Assembly: GCA_016191205.1 (NCBI GenBank)
Contig: JACPPB010000051.1
Location: forward strand, 1 to 56,708
DNA length: 56,708 bases
From: Gammaproteobacteria bacterium
GTDB lineage: Bacteria; Pseudomonadota; Gammaproteobacteria; Pseudomonadales; Porticoccaceae
Direction: 5' to 3'
The notes under the pieces were generated by a model. It did not search any database and was not told the origin of the DNA. It worked only from the letters and a program-made list of their open reading frames with translations. Within the stretch, counting starts at the first letter, position 1, and every line of letters begins with the position of its first letter. Below, in pieces: positions 20,111 to 29,142 of the stretch. The position numbers and the translations under genes were made by a program.

Positions 20111-20116
20111 TTATAG
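20111..20116 (-). promoter_or_regulatory. Candidate -10 box for miaB
   Basis: TATAAT on the minus strand, 34 bp upstream of the miaB ATG, in the 128 bp divergent gap to the DUF1820 gene; no good -35. Confidence 0.4.
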
Positions 20117-20205
20117 CGCATGGGGTGCGCCGGCCGTGCCTTGAAAAGCCGGGTCGGGGCCTCACTGTGGTATCCTGTTCCCGGTAACCGCCAGAGCCGC
20201 TCGGC

Positions 20206-20547
20206 ATGACCAACGACCCCATCTACAAGATCATCTTCGTCAATCAGGGCCAGGTGTACGAGGTGTACGCCCGTTATGTCTATCAGAGCGATCTCATGGG
20301 CTTCATCGAGATCGAGGAGTTCGTGTTCGGCGAAAAATCCCAGTTGATCGTTGATCCGGCTGAAGAAAAGCTCAAGACCGAGTTTTCAGAGGTCAAGCGC
20401 AGCTTCATCCCCATGCATTCCATCGCGCGTATCGACGAAGTCGAGAAGGAAGGCGTGTGCAAGGTCAGCGATGCGCGCGGCAGTAACGTGATGGCGTTTC
20501 CCGGCCCGCCGGCCGTATCGAGCCGGACCACCAAAAACGATTCCTGA
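20206..20547 (+). CDS. DUF1820 family protein
   Basis: 113 aa, soluble, function unknown. The N-terminus NDPIYKIIFVNQGQVYEVYAR and the centre MGFIEIEEFVFGE are the typical conserved blocks of this gammaproteobacterial family. The C-terminal 20 residues are low in complexity and probably disordered. It is a single gene, divergent from miaB and followed by a GC-rich hairpin. Confidence 0.85.
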   Translation: MTNDPIYKIIFVNQGQVYEVYARYVYQSDLMGFIEIEEFVFGEKSQLIVDPAEEKLKTEFSEVKRSFIPMHSIARIDEVEKEGVCKVSDARGSNVMAFPGPPAVSSRTTKNDS

Positions 20548-20553
20548 CCTGCC

Positions 20554-20575
20554 CGCCCCGGTTGGTGCCGGGGCG
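20554..20575 (+). terminator. GC-rich hairpin after the DUF1820 gene, possible weak terminator
   Basis: CGCCCCGG (20554-20561) pairs perfectly with CCGGGGCG (20568-20575) around a 6-nt loop. It is followed by GCTTGTGG rather than a T-tract, so termination would be inefficient. Confidence 0.45.
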
Positions 20576-20635
20576 GCTTGTGGGGCGATGGCCGCAAGCG
20601 CAGGATGATCGCCAGCTCCGGACATGGAGGTGAGC

Positions 20636-20929
20636 ATGAAAATCGGCGCGGCGATCCTTGTTCTGGTGATGCTGTACATCTTTTATCCCACCTACGAACT
20701 GCAAATACGCGCCTCGACCGGCGACCGCTGGACCACCTCTGGCAACCCCACCTGGGGCGGCACCATCTGGTCGCGTGACCAGTGCCGAAAACAGGGGCAT
20801 GCGGTGCGTGACGTCCAGTGGCGCTGCGCGCAGAACAATCCCTGGCATCTGCTGTTCCAGACCTCCACCCGCTACGATCCCAGGATTCGCGACAGCCAGG
20901 ATGCGCTGTCGGGCGATTCGGGCGAATAG
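20636..20929 (+). CDS. Small exported or membrane-anchored protein, unknown function
   Basis: 97 aa, not recognised. An N-terminal hydrophobic stretch (KIGAAILVLVMLYIFYPTY, about 2-20) is an uncleaved anchor or signal. The rest is polar, with two cysteines about 15 residues apart (DQCRKQG and QWRCAQ) and several tryptophans, which suggests a small disulfide-bonded periplasmic domain. The ATG at 20636 has GGAGG 5 nt upstream; an ATG at 20624 is less likely. It ends 9 bp before the MOSC gene, so the two may be co-transcribed. Confidence 0.65.
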   Translation: MKIGAAILVLVMLYIFYPTYELQIRASTGDRWTTSGNPTWGGTIWSRDQCRKQGHAVRDVQWRCAQNNPWHLLFQTSTRYDPRIRDSQDALSGDSGE

Positions 20930-20938
20930 CCGGCGAGG

Positions 20939-21433
20939 GTGTCGCGCGTCGCCATGCCAACGGTCTCCGGTCGGGTGATCGGCATTTATATCGCTCCCGT
21001 CCGGGGCGAATTGCCCCGGGCCGTGGCGGCCGTCGCGGCGCTGGTGGGGGCGGGCCTTGCGGGTGATCGCTACGCCGTGGGTGCCGGCACCTGGTCCGGC
21101 TGGCCGGGCGCCGGACGCGCGGTGACCCTGATCGCCGCCGAAGTGCTGGATTCCCTGCCCGCGTCCTGCCGCCTCGGCGCGGCGGAGGCGCGGCGCAACC
21201 TGGTCACCCGCGGCGTCGATCTCAATGCCCTGGTCGGTCGGGAGTTCCGCGTCGGTGGTGTCCGGTTGCTGGGCCAGCGCTTGTGCGAGCCCTGTCGCCA
21301 TCTCGAAGCACTGACCCGGCCGGGTGTCGCCGCGCAATTGATCGGGCGCGGCGGGCTGCGCGCGGATGTCCTTGAGAGTGGTTGGATGCGCTGCGGCGAT
21401 GTCGTTGAAATCCTGCCGTTGCCCGCAGCATGA
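20939..21433 (+). CDS. MOSC domain protein
   Basis: 164 aa. MOSC domains bind the molybdenum cofactor or carry out sulfur-transfer chemistry (as in MoCo sulfurase C-termini, YiiM and YuaD). Matching blocks are VSGRVIGIYIAP, GLAGDRYAVGAG, the LVTRGVDLNALVG segment, and a conserved cysteine in RLCEPCRHLEAL. The start is uncertain: GTG at 20939 directly follows GAGGG, whereas the ATG at 20954 is 15 nt from it. The substrate cannot be told. Confidence 0.8.
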   Translation: MSRVAMPTVSGRVIGIYIAPVRGELPRAVAAVAALVGAGLAGDRYAVGAGTWSGWPGAGRAVTLIAAEVLDSLPASCRLGAAEARRNLVTRGVDLNALVGREFRVGGVRLLGQRLCEPCRHLEALTRPGVAAQLIGRGGLRADVLESGWMRCGDVVEILPLPAA

Positions 21434-21466
21434 TAATGCTCGATGAAACTGAGGAGTGACGCGCGC

Positions 21467-21892
21467 GTGAGCGATGAACCAAGGATCGCGGGGTCCTGTC
21501 TCTGCGGCCAGGTCGCGTTCGAGGTGTGGGGGCCGTTTGCGCGTTTCGTGCTCTGCCATTGTTCGCGCTGCCGCAAGGCAACCGCTGCGGCCCACGCGGC
21601 GAATCTGTTCACCGGTCCGGATCATGTTCACTGGCTGCGTGGACACGAGCTGATCAAGCGCTACCAGATTCCCGAGGCGCGCAGTTTCTCCAAATGCTTC
21701 TGTACCCACTGCGGTTCGGCGCTGCCCTATGTCAGCCGCAACGGCGAGTACCTGATCGTCCCGGCGGGAGTGCTCGACGGGGATCCCGGGGTGGTGCCGG
21801 AGCGGCAGATTTTCTGGGACAGCCGGGCCTGCTGGTACGAAGCAGGGCTCACCGCGCCGCGTTTCGCCGAGTACCCGCCCGCGGTCGTCTGA
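21467..21892 (+). CDS. GFA/CENP-V family zinc-binding protein
   Basis: About 141 aa. The family is named after glutathione-dependent formaldehyde-activating enzyme, but most members have no known reaction. The zinc-binding cysteines are complete: GSCLCGQV (Cys11, Cys13), LCHCSRCRKAT, and FCTHCGSALP. I prefer the GTG at 21467 because GAGGAG stands 10 nt upstream and the family N-terminus is short; an ATG at 21443 is possible but has no ribosome-binding site. It lies 33 bp after the MOSC gene. Confidence 0.85.
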   Translation: MSDEPRIAGSCLCGQVAFEVWGPFARFVLCHCSRCRKATAAAHAANLFTGPDHVHWLRGHELIKRYQIPEARSFSKCFCTHCGSALPYVSRNGEYLIVPAGVLDGDPGVVPERQIFWDSRACWYEAGLTAPRFAEYPPAVV

Positions 21893-21926
21893 CGGGATAT
21901 CCCGCGATCGTGCCCAAACCCCGGAT

Positions 21927-22790
21927 TCAGCCCCAGTGGCCGAGCATGTCCCGCAATGCGTCGATGAAGGCCAGCGGCTGGTCGAGAAACACATGGTGGG
22001 CCGCGCCCGGAAGGGCGGTGAACGGCGAGCCGCGCGGCGCCACATACTGGAGATAATCGAGCACTTCCTGGGTGATGATGGCACTCAGGGTGCCCGAGAT
22101 CATGCCGAAGCCGGTGGCGAGATTGAGCAGGGCGTCGGTCTGGTCTTCAAAGCGGAAATTGTCGAGCAGCGCCGGATCGGCCTTCAGCGCCCAACCGTCG
22201 TCCACTTCCCGCACCGAGTGGCGGGCGATGTGGTCGATCAAAAACTGATTCGGACAGCGTTGCGGCGGAATGACCCGAAAAGCCGCGCTGGCGCTGGCGG
22301 CGTCGGGATAAATCGCGTGCGGCAGAAAGCCCGAGGTGCTGCGCGTGCGGCCTTCGCCGGGCAGCGCGATCAACTTGGCATCCACCGAGATCATGGCCTT
22401 GACCCGCTCCGGAAAGCGCGCCGCCGTGCGCAGCGCGATACCGCCGCCAAAGCTGTGGCCGACCACGATCATCGGCGCGCCGATGCCGGCGGCCTCCGCC
22501 ACCGCGATCACCTCGGCGGCGAAAGTATCGAGGTCATAGTGTTCCCGATGACCGCTGTCACCCGCGCCGGAGCAGTCGAGCGCCACCACCCGATAGTCGG
22601 CGGCAAAGGCCGGCGCGATGAAATCCCACCAGTGGCTGTGGGCGTTGAAGCCGTGGATCAGCAGCAACCCCGGCCGGCCGACACTGCCCCAGCACCGGTA
22701 AGCGATGGGACAGCCTTGTACCGTGACGCAGCCGGTCTCCGCCGGCTGGGCGATGGCATCGGTGAACCAGGGGGGAAGATTGTCGGTCAT
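21927..22790 (-). CDS. Alpha/beta-fold hydrolase
   Basis: 287 aa. The fold elements are in order: LLLIHGFNAHSHWWDF (oxyanion-hole HG), VVALDCSGAGDSG, the nucleophile elbow VVGHSFGGGIAL, and a late His in GAAHHVFLDQPLAF. A lid region lies around 135-210. The closest general group is the AB-hydrolase-1 family (esterase or C-C hydrolase type); the substrate is unknown. It shares orientation with the MAPEG gene 31 bp upstream. Confidence 0.82.
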   Translation of the reverse strand: MTDNLPPWFTDAIAQPAETGCVTVQGCPIAYRCWGSVGRPGLLLIHGFNAHSHWWDFIAPAFAADYRVVALDCSGAGDSGHREHYDLDTFAAEVIAVAEAAGIGAPMIVVGHSFGGGIALRTAARFPERVKAMISVDAKLIALPGEGRTRSTSGFLPHAIYPDAASASAAFRVIPPQRCPNQFLIDHIARHSVREVDDGWALKADPALLDNFRFEDQTDALLNLATGFGMISGTLSAIITQEVLDYLQYVAPRGSPFTALPGAAHHVFLDQPLAFIDALRDMLGHWG

Positions 22791-22821
22791 GAATTTTCCG
22801 CGGTGCTTCGGCGGCAGGGGG

Positions 22822-23241
22822 TCAGAACAGCAACTGACAGGCGTACCAGCCCATCAGTACCACCTGGATGAAAAAGAAGCCTCCGCGCACCAGCACCATC
22901 GGCAGGCTGGCGGAGATCATGTGTACCCCCGATTGGGCGATGCGCGCATAGAGCACGTACATCGCCGTGCTTTCCATGACACCGAACTGCCCGGAAAGTA
23001 TTGTCGCCGCCACCAGCGCCGCGAACACCGGCAGGTTTTCCAGGCAATTGAGGTGAGCGCGCGTTACCCGCTGGCCAAACCCGGGCAGATCCTCGCCCGT
23101 GGCGGAAAACTTGTTCATGGGTATCTTGGCGCCACCGAAGGAGTTGAGTACCCGGTTGGTGGTCATGATCAGCATCAGGACGAGCGTCCAGCCGGCGAAA
23201 CCGGTGAGTGCATACAAAGTGGGGCTTAACGCTGCGTTCAT
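22822..23241 (-). CDS. MAPEG family membrane protein
   Basis: 139 aa with four predicted helices (about 8-28, 60-82, 88-106, 112-135). MAPEG proteins include microsomal glutathione S-transferases; bacterial members are mostly uncharacterised. Signature-like stretches are RAHLNCLENLPVFAALV and YVLYARIAQSGVHMIS. The frame is open for 225 nt upstream, but the ATG at 23241 has AAGGA at proper spacing and begins the membrane domain. Confidence 0.82.
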   Translation of the reverse strand: MNAALSPTLYALTGFAGWTLVLMLIMTTNRVLNSFGGAKIPMNKFSATGEDLPGFGQRVTRAHLNCLENLPVFAALVAATILSGQFGVMESTAMYVLYARIAQSGVHMISASLPMVLVRGGFFFIQVVLMGWYACQLLF

Positions 23242-23303
23242 GGTATTTTTCCTTATGGTTGTTATTGGCGCCCCGATATTACTCGCGGGAAAGGGTGGGG
23301 TAA

Positions 23304-23927
23304 ATGTCCGATTTGGCTGACGAAACCGCGCTGGCCGGGGAGGCGGTACGGCAGGAACTGCCGCTGTTTCCACTCCAGCGCACGGTGTTTCCCGGGGTGA
23401 CGATCCCGATGCGGATTTTCGAGCAGCGCTATCTGCGCCTGGTGCGCGAATCCCTGGCGACGGCAAAACCCTTTGCCGTGGTGCCGATTCTGTCGGGACG
23501 GGAAGTGGGCGCCACGCCGCAGATCGCAGAACGGGGCACCCTGGTGACCATCGCCGACTGGTCGCAACTCCCGAACGGTCTGCTCGGCATCGAGGTGCGC
23601 GGCGAGCAGCGCCTCCGGGTCGGCGCGACCCGGGTGGAAGCCGATGGCTTGCTGCGGGGCGAAGTCATGCTCGATGCGCCGGATGAGGCTGTCCCCCTGG
23701 CCGGGGACGACGGCGATCTGGTCGCGCTGCTGGGCGATCTGGCCCGGCACTTCGGGGTGGAGGCGCGCTACCTCAATGACAGCCTCGACGGCATCACCCT
23801 CGCCTGGCGTCTGGCGGATCTGCTGCCGGTCGCCCTGGAGCGCAAGATCGCTCTGCTGGGGATGGCTGATCCGCTGGTGCGACTCATTGAAGTGCGCAGC
23901 TGGGTGATCGAGCTGTCCCAGCGCTGA
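23304..23927 (+). CDS. Lon N-terminal (substrate-binding) domain protein
   Basis: 207 aa. A stand-alone LON_substr_bdg domain without ATPase or protease parts. [25 protein letters not shown] is split over residues 17-41 and is the opening motif of this domain; later blocks are GTLVTIADW and [16 protein letters not shown] helical tail (about 130-207) follows. Stand-alone members are common in gammaproteobacteria and their role is not established. It converges on the MaoC gene with a 10 bp gap. Confidence 0.83.
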   Translation: MSDLADETALAGEAVRQELPLFPLQRTVFPGVTIPMRIFEQRYLRLVRESLATAKPFAVVPILSGREVGATPQIAERGTLVTIADWSQLPNGLLGIEVRGEQRLRVGATRVEADGLLRGEVMLDAPDEAVPLAGDDGDLVALLGDLARHFGVEARYLNDSLDGITLAWRLADLLPVALERKIALLGMADPLVRLIEVRSWVIELSQR

Positions 23928-23937
23928 GCGGAGCGCG

Positions 23938-24390
23938 CTATTCCCGGCCCTTGAGCATACGCAGTGGATTGTAAGTGAGCACTTCCTCGCCGCCCTGATT
24001 GAGCACGCGATTGAAGGTGCGCACCAGGCCGCGATTGCCCTTGCTGGTCTGGCGGACCTCCGTGACTTCCACCTCGACGTGGATGGTGTCGCCGGCGAAG
24101 CAGGGGCGTTTCATGTCCAGCTCCATGTTGAGAAACGCCATGCCGGTGCCCTGCATGGTCGGGAGCAGCAGCCCCTCGGCGAAGCTGTACACCAGGGCGC
24201 CGGGCGCGAAGGGACGCTTGATGACCGACTTTTCGCGCAGGAATTCGCGGTCGGTGAACACCACCTCGTGCAGCCCCACCAGATTGACGAAGCTGGCGAT
24301 GTCGGCTTCCAGCACGGTGCGGCCCCAGGACTTGAAGCGGTCGCCCACGGTCAGATCCTGCCAGTAAAATCCGGCGCCCAGTTGTTTCAT
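23938..24390 (-). CDS. MaoC-like hotdog-fold dehydratase
   Basis: 150 aa. The (R)-specific enoyl-CoA hydratase type fold is shown by [52 protein letters not shown] and [12 protein letters not shown]. The usual catalytic Asp/His pair of MaoC (D-x-x-P-x-H) is not in its standard form; the corresponding stretch reads [11 protein letters not shown] take the ATG at 24390 as start because [13 protein letters not shown] matches the family N-terminus. Likely a CoA-thioester hydratase of unknown substrate. Confidence 0.82.
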   Translation of the reverse strand: MKQLGAGFYWQDLTVGDRFKSWGRTVLEADIASFVNLVGLHEVVFTDREFLREKSVIKRPFAPGALVYSFAEGLLLPTMQGTGMAFLNMELDMKRPCFAGDTIHVEVEVTEVRQTSKGNRGLVRTFNRVLNQGGEEVLTYNPLRMLKGRE

Positions 24391-24451
24391 GTGATTGATC
24401 TCGGCAAATGTAGGGTGGCGCGATGGTGCGGCAATCCCGGCCACGCCGCAA

Positions 24452-24483
24452 TTGCGACCCGCGTGGGTGGCGCTCTGTATAAT
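24452..24483 (+). promoter_or_regulatory. Candidate promoter of the proA run
   Basis: A perfect TATAAT at 24478-24483, 45 bp before the proA ATG. The nearest -35-like TTGCGA (24452-24457) has a long 20 bp spacer. Confidence 0.45.
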
Positions 24484-24528
24484 GAAGGCCGAAACGAAAA
24501 AAGCCGGTGGTGGCCGGCGGAGCGTGCG

Positions 24529-25785
24529 ATGGACATTGTTTCCTACATGCAGGATCTGGGGCGTCGCGCGCGCGGCGCGGCACGCGAGCTCGCGAGCGTC
24601 GGCACCGATCGGAAGAATGCCGCTCTGGCCGCGATTGCCGAAGCGCTGGATCGCGGCCGCGCCGAACTGGCTGCCGCCAATGCGAAAGATCTGGCAGCGG
24701 CGCGCGCGGAGGGACTCGACGCTGCCCAGCTCGATCGCCTTGCGCTCACGCCGGGCCGCATCGACGCCATGATCGAGGGGCTGCGCCAGGTTGCCGCCCT
24801 CGCCGACCCGGTGGGCGAGATCACCGACCTCAAGTATCGGCCCAGCGGGATCCAGGTGGGCCGGATGCGGGTGCCGCTCGGCGTGATCGGCATCATCTAT
24901 GAGTCCCGGCCCAATGTGACGGTGGATGCCGCCAGCCTGTGCCTCAAGGCCGGCAATGCCTGCATTCTGCGCGGCGGCAGCGAATCCATACACTCCAATG
25001 GCGCCATTGCCGCCTGCATCCGGGACGGCCTGGCGGCGACCGGCCTGCCGGCGGCCGCGGTGCAGGTGGTGGCGACCACGGACCGCGCGGCGGTGGGCGA
25101 GCTCATTGCGATGCCGGAGTATGTGGATGTCATCGTGCCCCGGGGCGGCAAGAGCCTGATCGAGCGCATCAGCGCCGAGGCGCGGGTGCCGGTGATCAAG
25201 CACCTCGATGGCGTCTGCCATGTGTACATCGACGACCGCGCGGACCTCGACAAGGCGTTTGCCATAGCGGTCAACGCCAAGACCCATCGCTATGGTGTCT
25301 GCAACGCCATGGAGACCCTGCTGGTGGCGGAGCCGGTTGCGGCGGCGATACTGCCGCGCCTGGCGATCGCCTACCGCGAGCACGGCGTCGAACTGCGCGG
25401 CTGCGAGCGAGTGCGCGCCATTCTGTCGGAGTGCCGGCCGGCGACCGAGGCCGACTGGTACGCGGAATATCTGGCCCCGGTGCTGGCGGTGCGGGTGGTG
25501 GCGGGGATCGACGCCGCCATCGAGCATATCGCCACCTATGGATCGCAGCACACGGACGCCATCGTCACCGAGGACTACAGCCGGGCGCGGCGCTTTGTGC
25601 GCGAGGTGGATTCGAGCTCGGTGATGGTCAATGCCTCGACCCGGTTTGCCGATGGCTTCGAATACGGATTGGGTGCCGAGATCGGGATTTCCACCGACAA
25701 GCTCCACGCCCGCGGCCCGGTCGGGCTCGAAGGTCTCACCAGTCAGAAGTTCGTGGTGCTGGGCGACGGCCACGTGCGCGCTTGA
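24529..25785 (+). CDS. proA: Glutamate-5-semialdehyde (gamma-glutamyl phosphate) reductase
   Basis: 418 aa, matching E. coli ProA (417). It catalyses the second step of proline synthesis, NADPH-dependent reduction of gamma-glutamyl phosphate. The catalytic Cys258 is in [14 protein letters not shown]. Also present are [17 protein letters not shown], the CILRGGSE block, and [10 protein letters not shown]. The start [15 protein letters not shown] at 24529 fits the family, although the frame is open upstream. It overlaps nadD by 4 bp. proA-nadD adjacency is known from pseudomonads. Confidence 0.96.
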   Translation: MDIVSYMQDLGRRARGAARELASVGTDRKNAALAAIAEALDRGRAELAAANAKDLAAARAEGLDAAQLDRLALTPGRIDAMIEGLRQVAALADPVGEITDLKYRPSGIQVGRMRVPLGVIGIIYESRPNVTVDAASLCLKAGNACILRGGSESIHSNGAIAACIRDGLAATGLPAAAVQVVATTDRAAVGELIAMPEYVDVIVPRGGKSLIERISAEARVPVIKHLDGVCHVYIDDRADLDKAFAIAVNAKTHRYGVCNAMETLLVAEPVAAAILPRLAIAYREHGVELRGCERVRAILSECRPATEADWYAEYLAPVLAVRVVAGIDAAIEHIATYGSQHTDAIVTEDYSRARRFVREVDSSSVMVNASTRFADGFEYGLGAEIGISTDKLHARGPVGLEGLTSQKFVVLGDGHVRA

Positions 25786-26471
25786 ATTTGGACGCGATCG
25801 GGGTTTTCGGCGGCACCTTCGACCCGGTGCATATCGGGCATCTGCGCACCGCGCTGGAGTTGCGCGAAGCCTTGGGTCTGCGCCGGATGCTGCTGATTCC
25901 GAGCGCGCGGCCGCCGCACCGGGAACCGCCGGGCGTGAGCGCCCTGGACCGACTGGCGATGCTGGCGGCCGCCATCGGCGACGAACCCGGCCTGGTTGCC
26001 GATGGCCGCGAACTGCGCCGCGGCGGCCCGTCCTATACGATCGACACCCTTGCCGAACTGCGCGCCGAGGTAGGTTCCGCCACCGCTCTGTGCCTGTGCG
26101 TGGGTATGGATTCGCTGGTGACGCTCGCCACCTGGCGGCGCTGGCGCGAGCTGACCGATTTCGCGCATCTGGTGGTGGCCGCGCGGCCCGGCTGGCAGTT
26201 GCCGTCGCGGGGCGAGGTCGCCGACTGGCTGGCTGAACGGCGCTGCGACGCGGTTTCGCTGCTGCATGGCCAGACCGCGGGTCTGGTCCTGACCCAGACC
26301 CTGACGCTGTTGCCGGTGTCGGCCACACGGCTGCGCGCCGACCTCGCGGCTGGTCGTTCGACGCGTTATCTGGTGCCGGATGCGGCGCTGGCCCATATTC
26401 GCGCCCACGGCCTGTACCGGTCGGCGGCGCCCGACCCTAAGTCAATCCAGAACGAGCAGGACATGCGATGA
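25782..26471 (+). CDS. nadD: Nicotinate-mononucleotide adenylyltransferase
   Basis: About 229 aa. NadD makes deamido-NAD in NAD synthesis. The nucleotidyltransferase motif [15 protein letters not shown] opens the protein and the late motif [13 protein letters not shown] matches the family ISSTxIR site. There is no ATG or GTG near the true N-terminus; the plausible starts are TTG at 25782, overlapping the proA stop as TTGA, or TTG at 25788. The end overlaps rsfS by 4 bp. Confidence 0.92.
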   Translation: MNLDAIGVFGGTFDPVHIGHLRTALELREALGLRRMLLIPSARPPHREPPGVSALDRLAMLAAAIGDEPGLVADGRELRRGGPSYTIDTLAELRAEVGSATALCLCVGMDSLVTLATWRRWRELTDFAHLVVAARPGWQLPSRGEVADWLAERRCDAVSLLHGQTAGLVLTQTLTLLPVSATRLRADLAAGRSTRYLVPDAALAHIRAHGLYRSAAPDPKSIQNEQDMR

Positions 26472-26815
26472 GCGAAGATCTCCCGGCGGTAGTGGTTGCG
26501 GCTCTGGAGGACGTCAAGGGGCTGGATATCGTGTGCCTCGACGTGCGCGGTCTCACCGACGTGACCGACACGCTGGTGGTGGCCAGCGGCAATACGACGC
26601 GCCAGGTGAAAGCGCTGGCCGAGAACGTCATCGAGCGCTGCCGCGTGCTGGGCGTGCGGCCCATCGGCGTCGAGGGCATGGACACCGCCGAGTGGGTGCT
26701 GGTGGACCTGGGCGATCTGGTGCTGCATGTGATGCTGCCCGCCACCCGGGCGTTTTACGAACTCGAAAAACTCTGGTCGCTGCGGCCGGAAGATCTGAAA
26801 CGCGGCGAGGACTGA
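26468..26815 (+). CDS. rsfS: Ribosome silencing factor RsfS
   Basis: 115 aa. RsfS binds ribosomal protein uL14 and blocks subunit joining in starvation. Family blocks: ALEDVKGLDIVCLDVRGLT, DTLVVASGNTTRQVKALA, GVEGMDTAEWVLVDLGD and the closing AFYELEKLWS. The ATG overlaps the nadD stop (ATGA); rlmH begins 6 bp downstream, a conserved trio. Confidence 0.95.
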   Translation: MSEDLPAVVVAALEDVKGLDIVCLDVRGLTDVTDTLVVASGNTTRQVKALAENVIERCRVLGVRPIGVEGMDTAEWVLVDLGDLVLHVMLPATRAFYELEKLWSLRPEDLKRGED

Positions 26816-26821
26816 TCCAGC

Positions 26822-27289
26822 TTGCGCCTGCGCATCCTGGCGGTCGGCACCCGGATGCCTGCCTGGGTCGAGACGGCGGTGCGTGACTACGCCCGGCGCC
26901 TGCCGCCGGAGTTGGTGCTGGAAGTGGTGGAGGTGCCGCTGGGTCGCCGTGGCAAGGGGACTGATCCGGCTGCGGCCGTCACGGCCGAAGGCGTGGCGCT
27001 GTTGAAGGCCGTGGGCGCGCGCGACACCCTGGTGGCGCTGGATGTCGCCGGGGAACCCTGGAGCACCCCACGGCTCGCCGCCCAACTGGCCGGATGGCAG
27101 GCCGCCGGCGGCAACTGCTGCTTGCTGGTGGGCGGTCCCGATGGCCTGGATCGGACCTGCCTGGAGCGCGCGCACGCGCGCTGGTCGCTGTCGGCGCTGA
27201 CGCTGCCCCATCCACTGGTGCGGGTGGTCCTCGCCGAACAACTGTATCGGGCCTGGACCATCAACGCCGGCCATCCCTATCACCGATGA
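26822..27289 (+). CDS. rlmH: 23S rRNA pseudouridine-1915 N3-methyltransferase
   Basis: 155 aa, the same length as E. coli RlmH. This SPOUT methyltransferase acts on helix 69 of the assembled ribosome. The knot region shows NCCLLVGGPDGLDRTC and LSALTLPHPLVRVVLAEQ, ending AGHPYHR as in the family. The start is a TTG at 26822, with GAGG 11 nt upstream. The stop overlaps the mrdA ATG. Confidence 0.95.
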   Translation: MRLRILAVGTRMPAWVETAVRDYARRLPPELVLEVVEVPLGRRGKGTDPAAAVTAEGVALLKAVGARDTLVALDVAGEPWSTPRLAAQLAGWQAAGGNCCLLVGGPDGLDRTCLERAHARWSLSALTLPHPLVRVVLAEQLYRAWTINAGHPYHR

Positions 27290-29142
27290 GCCCCGCCGAC
27301 CGCTTCCTCCGCAATCATCGCAACGAACACCTGCTCTTTGTCGGGCGGCTGGGGTTCGCCACGGCGGTCGTGGCGTTTATGGTGGGCGCGTTGGTATGGC
27401 GCTATTTCGATTTGCAGATCAGCCGTCACGGGGATTTCGTGACCCTGGCCGAACGCAACCGTATTCACGTGCGGGCGATTCCGCCGCCGCGCGGCCTGAT
27501 CCTGGACCGCAACGGCGTGCTGCTCGCCGTCAATCGCCCCGGCTTTACGCTGTCGATCGCTGTTGAGCGCGCGGGCAATCTCGATGCGCTGCTCGGCGCG
27601 CTGGACGAACTGCTGGATCTCGGCGACGGCGAAATCGAGCGGTTCCGGGAGCTCGCCGCCCGCCGCCGGCCTTACGAGTCGGTGCCGCTGCGCTACAACC
27701 TCAGCGAGCTCGAGCAGAGCCTTCTCGCCGTCAACGAGTACCGTCTGGACGGAGTGGAAATCTCGGCCCAATTGATCCGTCACTATCCGCTGGGCGAACG
27801 CTTTGCCCATGTGCTGGGTTACGTGGGGCGCATCGACGAGCGCGAACTCAAAACGCTCGACCCCACTGCCTACAGCGGCATTTATCTGATCGGCAAGACC
27901 GGGCTGGAGCGCTTTTACGAACGCGAACTGCTGGGCCGACCGGGTGCCGAGTACGTCGAAACCAATGCACGTGGTCGGGTGATGCGGGTACTGGATAGTG
28001 TCCCGCCGGTGGCCGGCGCGAACCTGCGGCTGCAGCTGGATGCCCGTTTGCAGGAGGTCGCCTACCAGGCGCTGGCAGATGCGCGCGGCGCCGTTGTCGC
28101 TATCGATACGAAAACCGGCGGGGTGCTGGCCATGGCGAGCGCGCCCTCGTTCGACCCCAACCCCTTCGTGACCGGCATATCGACGGCGGCGTACAAGGCG
28201 CTTGTCGAGTCGCCGGATCGCCCCCTGTTTGATCGCGCGTTGCGGGGGCTCTACCCGCCGGGTTCCACGGTGAAGCCGATATTCGGGCTGGCGGCGCTCG
28301 ACAGCGGGGTTGCCACGTCCACGTTCCGGATTTACGACCCCGGCGTGTTTCGTCTCGACAACAGCACCCATGAGTACCGTGACTGGAAAAAGGGTGGCCA
28401 CGGGACCGTCGCCCTCTACGACGCCATTGTGCAATCCTGCGATATCTACTTTTATACCGTCGGGACGCGCATGGGCATCGACCGCCTGCATCATTACGCC
28501 ACCGCGTTCGGTTTCGGGGTGCCGACCGGGATCGATCTGCCCAACGAAGCGGGCGGCACCATGCCTTCGCGCGAGTGGAAGCGGGGCGTGAGGGGGCAGG
28601 CGTGGTATCCGGGCGATACGGTCAACAGCAGCATCGGGCAGGGGTTCATGACCGCCACGCCGCTCCAGCTCGCGGTCGCGGCCGCGCGGATCGCCATGCG
28701 CGGAGAAGCGCGGGCACCGCGCTTGGGGCGGACGCTGGGGCAGTCTCCAGTGACCAACCCCGTCTCCGAACCCATTGTGGCCGCTGCCGCGCACTGGGAT
28801 CAGGTGATCGACGCCATGCGGGGCGTGGTGGAGGATCGCAGGGGCACCGCACACACGGCCATTACCGCGATGGGGCCGATGAATTACACACTGGCGGGGA
28901 AGACCGGCACCGCGCAAGTGGTTGGCGTAAAGCAGAACGCCAAATACGATGCGCGGCGTCTCGCCAAGACCCAGCTCGATCACGCCCTGTTCATCGCTTT
29001 CGCTCCGGTCGAGTCGCCGCGTATCGCAGTGGGGGTGCTGGTGGAGAATGGCGAGCATGGCAGCTCCACGGCTGCCCCGGTCGCGCGGCGTGTCATCGAC
29101 GCCTTCATGCAACTTTACCCGGATGGCGCAGGCCTTGAGTAA
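27286..29142 (+). CDS. mrdA: Penicillin-binding protein 2 (elongasome transpeptidase)
   Basis: 618 aa. PBP2 crosslinks peptidoglycan during rod elongation. One membrane helix lies around 20-40. The pedestal domain starts with PPPRGLILDRNGVLLAVN. The active site has Ser327-x-x-Lys330 in PPGSTVKPIFG, the second motif in QSCDIYFYTVG (Ser-Cys-Asp), and Lys539-Thr-Gly in LAGKTGTAQVVG. The ATG at 27286 overlaps rlmH by 4 bp; mrdB overlaps the 3' end by 20 bp. Confidence 0.96.
   Translation: MSPADRFLRNHRNEHLLFVGRLGFATAVVAFMVGALVWRYFDLQISRHGDFVTLAERNRIHVRAIPPPRGLILDRNGVLLAVNRPGFTLSIAVERAGNLDALLGALDELLDLGDGEIERFRELAARRRPYESVPLRYNLSELEQSLLAVNEYRLDGVEISAQLIRHYPLGERFAHVLGYVGRIDERELKTLDPTAYSGIYLIGKTGLERFYERELLGRPGAEYVETNARGRVMRVLDSVPPVAGANLRLQLDARLQEVAYQALADARGAVVAIDTKTGGVLAMASAPSFDPNPFVTGISTAAYKALVESPDRPLFDRALRGLYPPGSTVKPIFGLAALDSGVATSTFRIYDPGVFRLDNSTHEYRDWKKGGHGTVALYDAIVQSCDIYFYTVGTRMGIDRLHHYATAFGFGVPTGIDLPNEAGGTMPSREWKRGVRGQAWYPGDTVNSSIGQGFMTATPLQLAVAAARIAMRGEARAPRLGRTLGQSPVTNPVSEPIVAAAAHWDQVIDAMRGVVEDRRGTAHTAITAMGPMNYTLAGKTGTAQVVGVKQNAKYDARRLAKTQLDHALFIAFAPVESPRIAVGVLVENGEHGSSTAAPVARRVIDAFMQLYPDGAGLE

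Noticed and set aside
23938..26328. A 796-codon minus-strand open frame
   Set aside because: Only its last ~150 codons (the MaoC gene) are real; the rest is antisense to proA and nadD.
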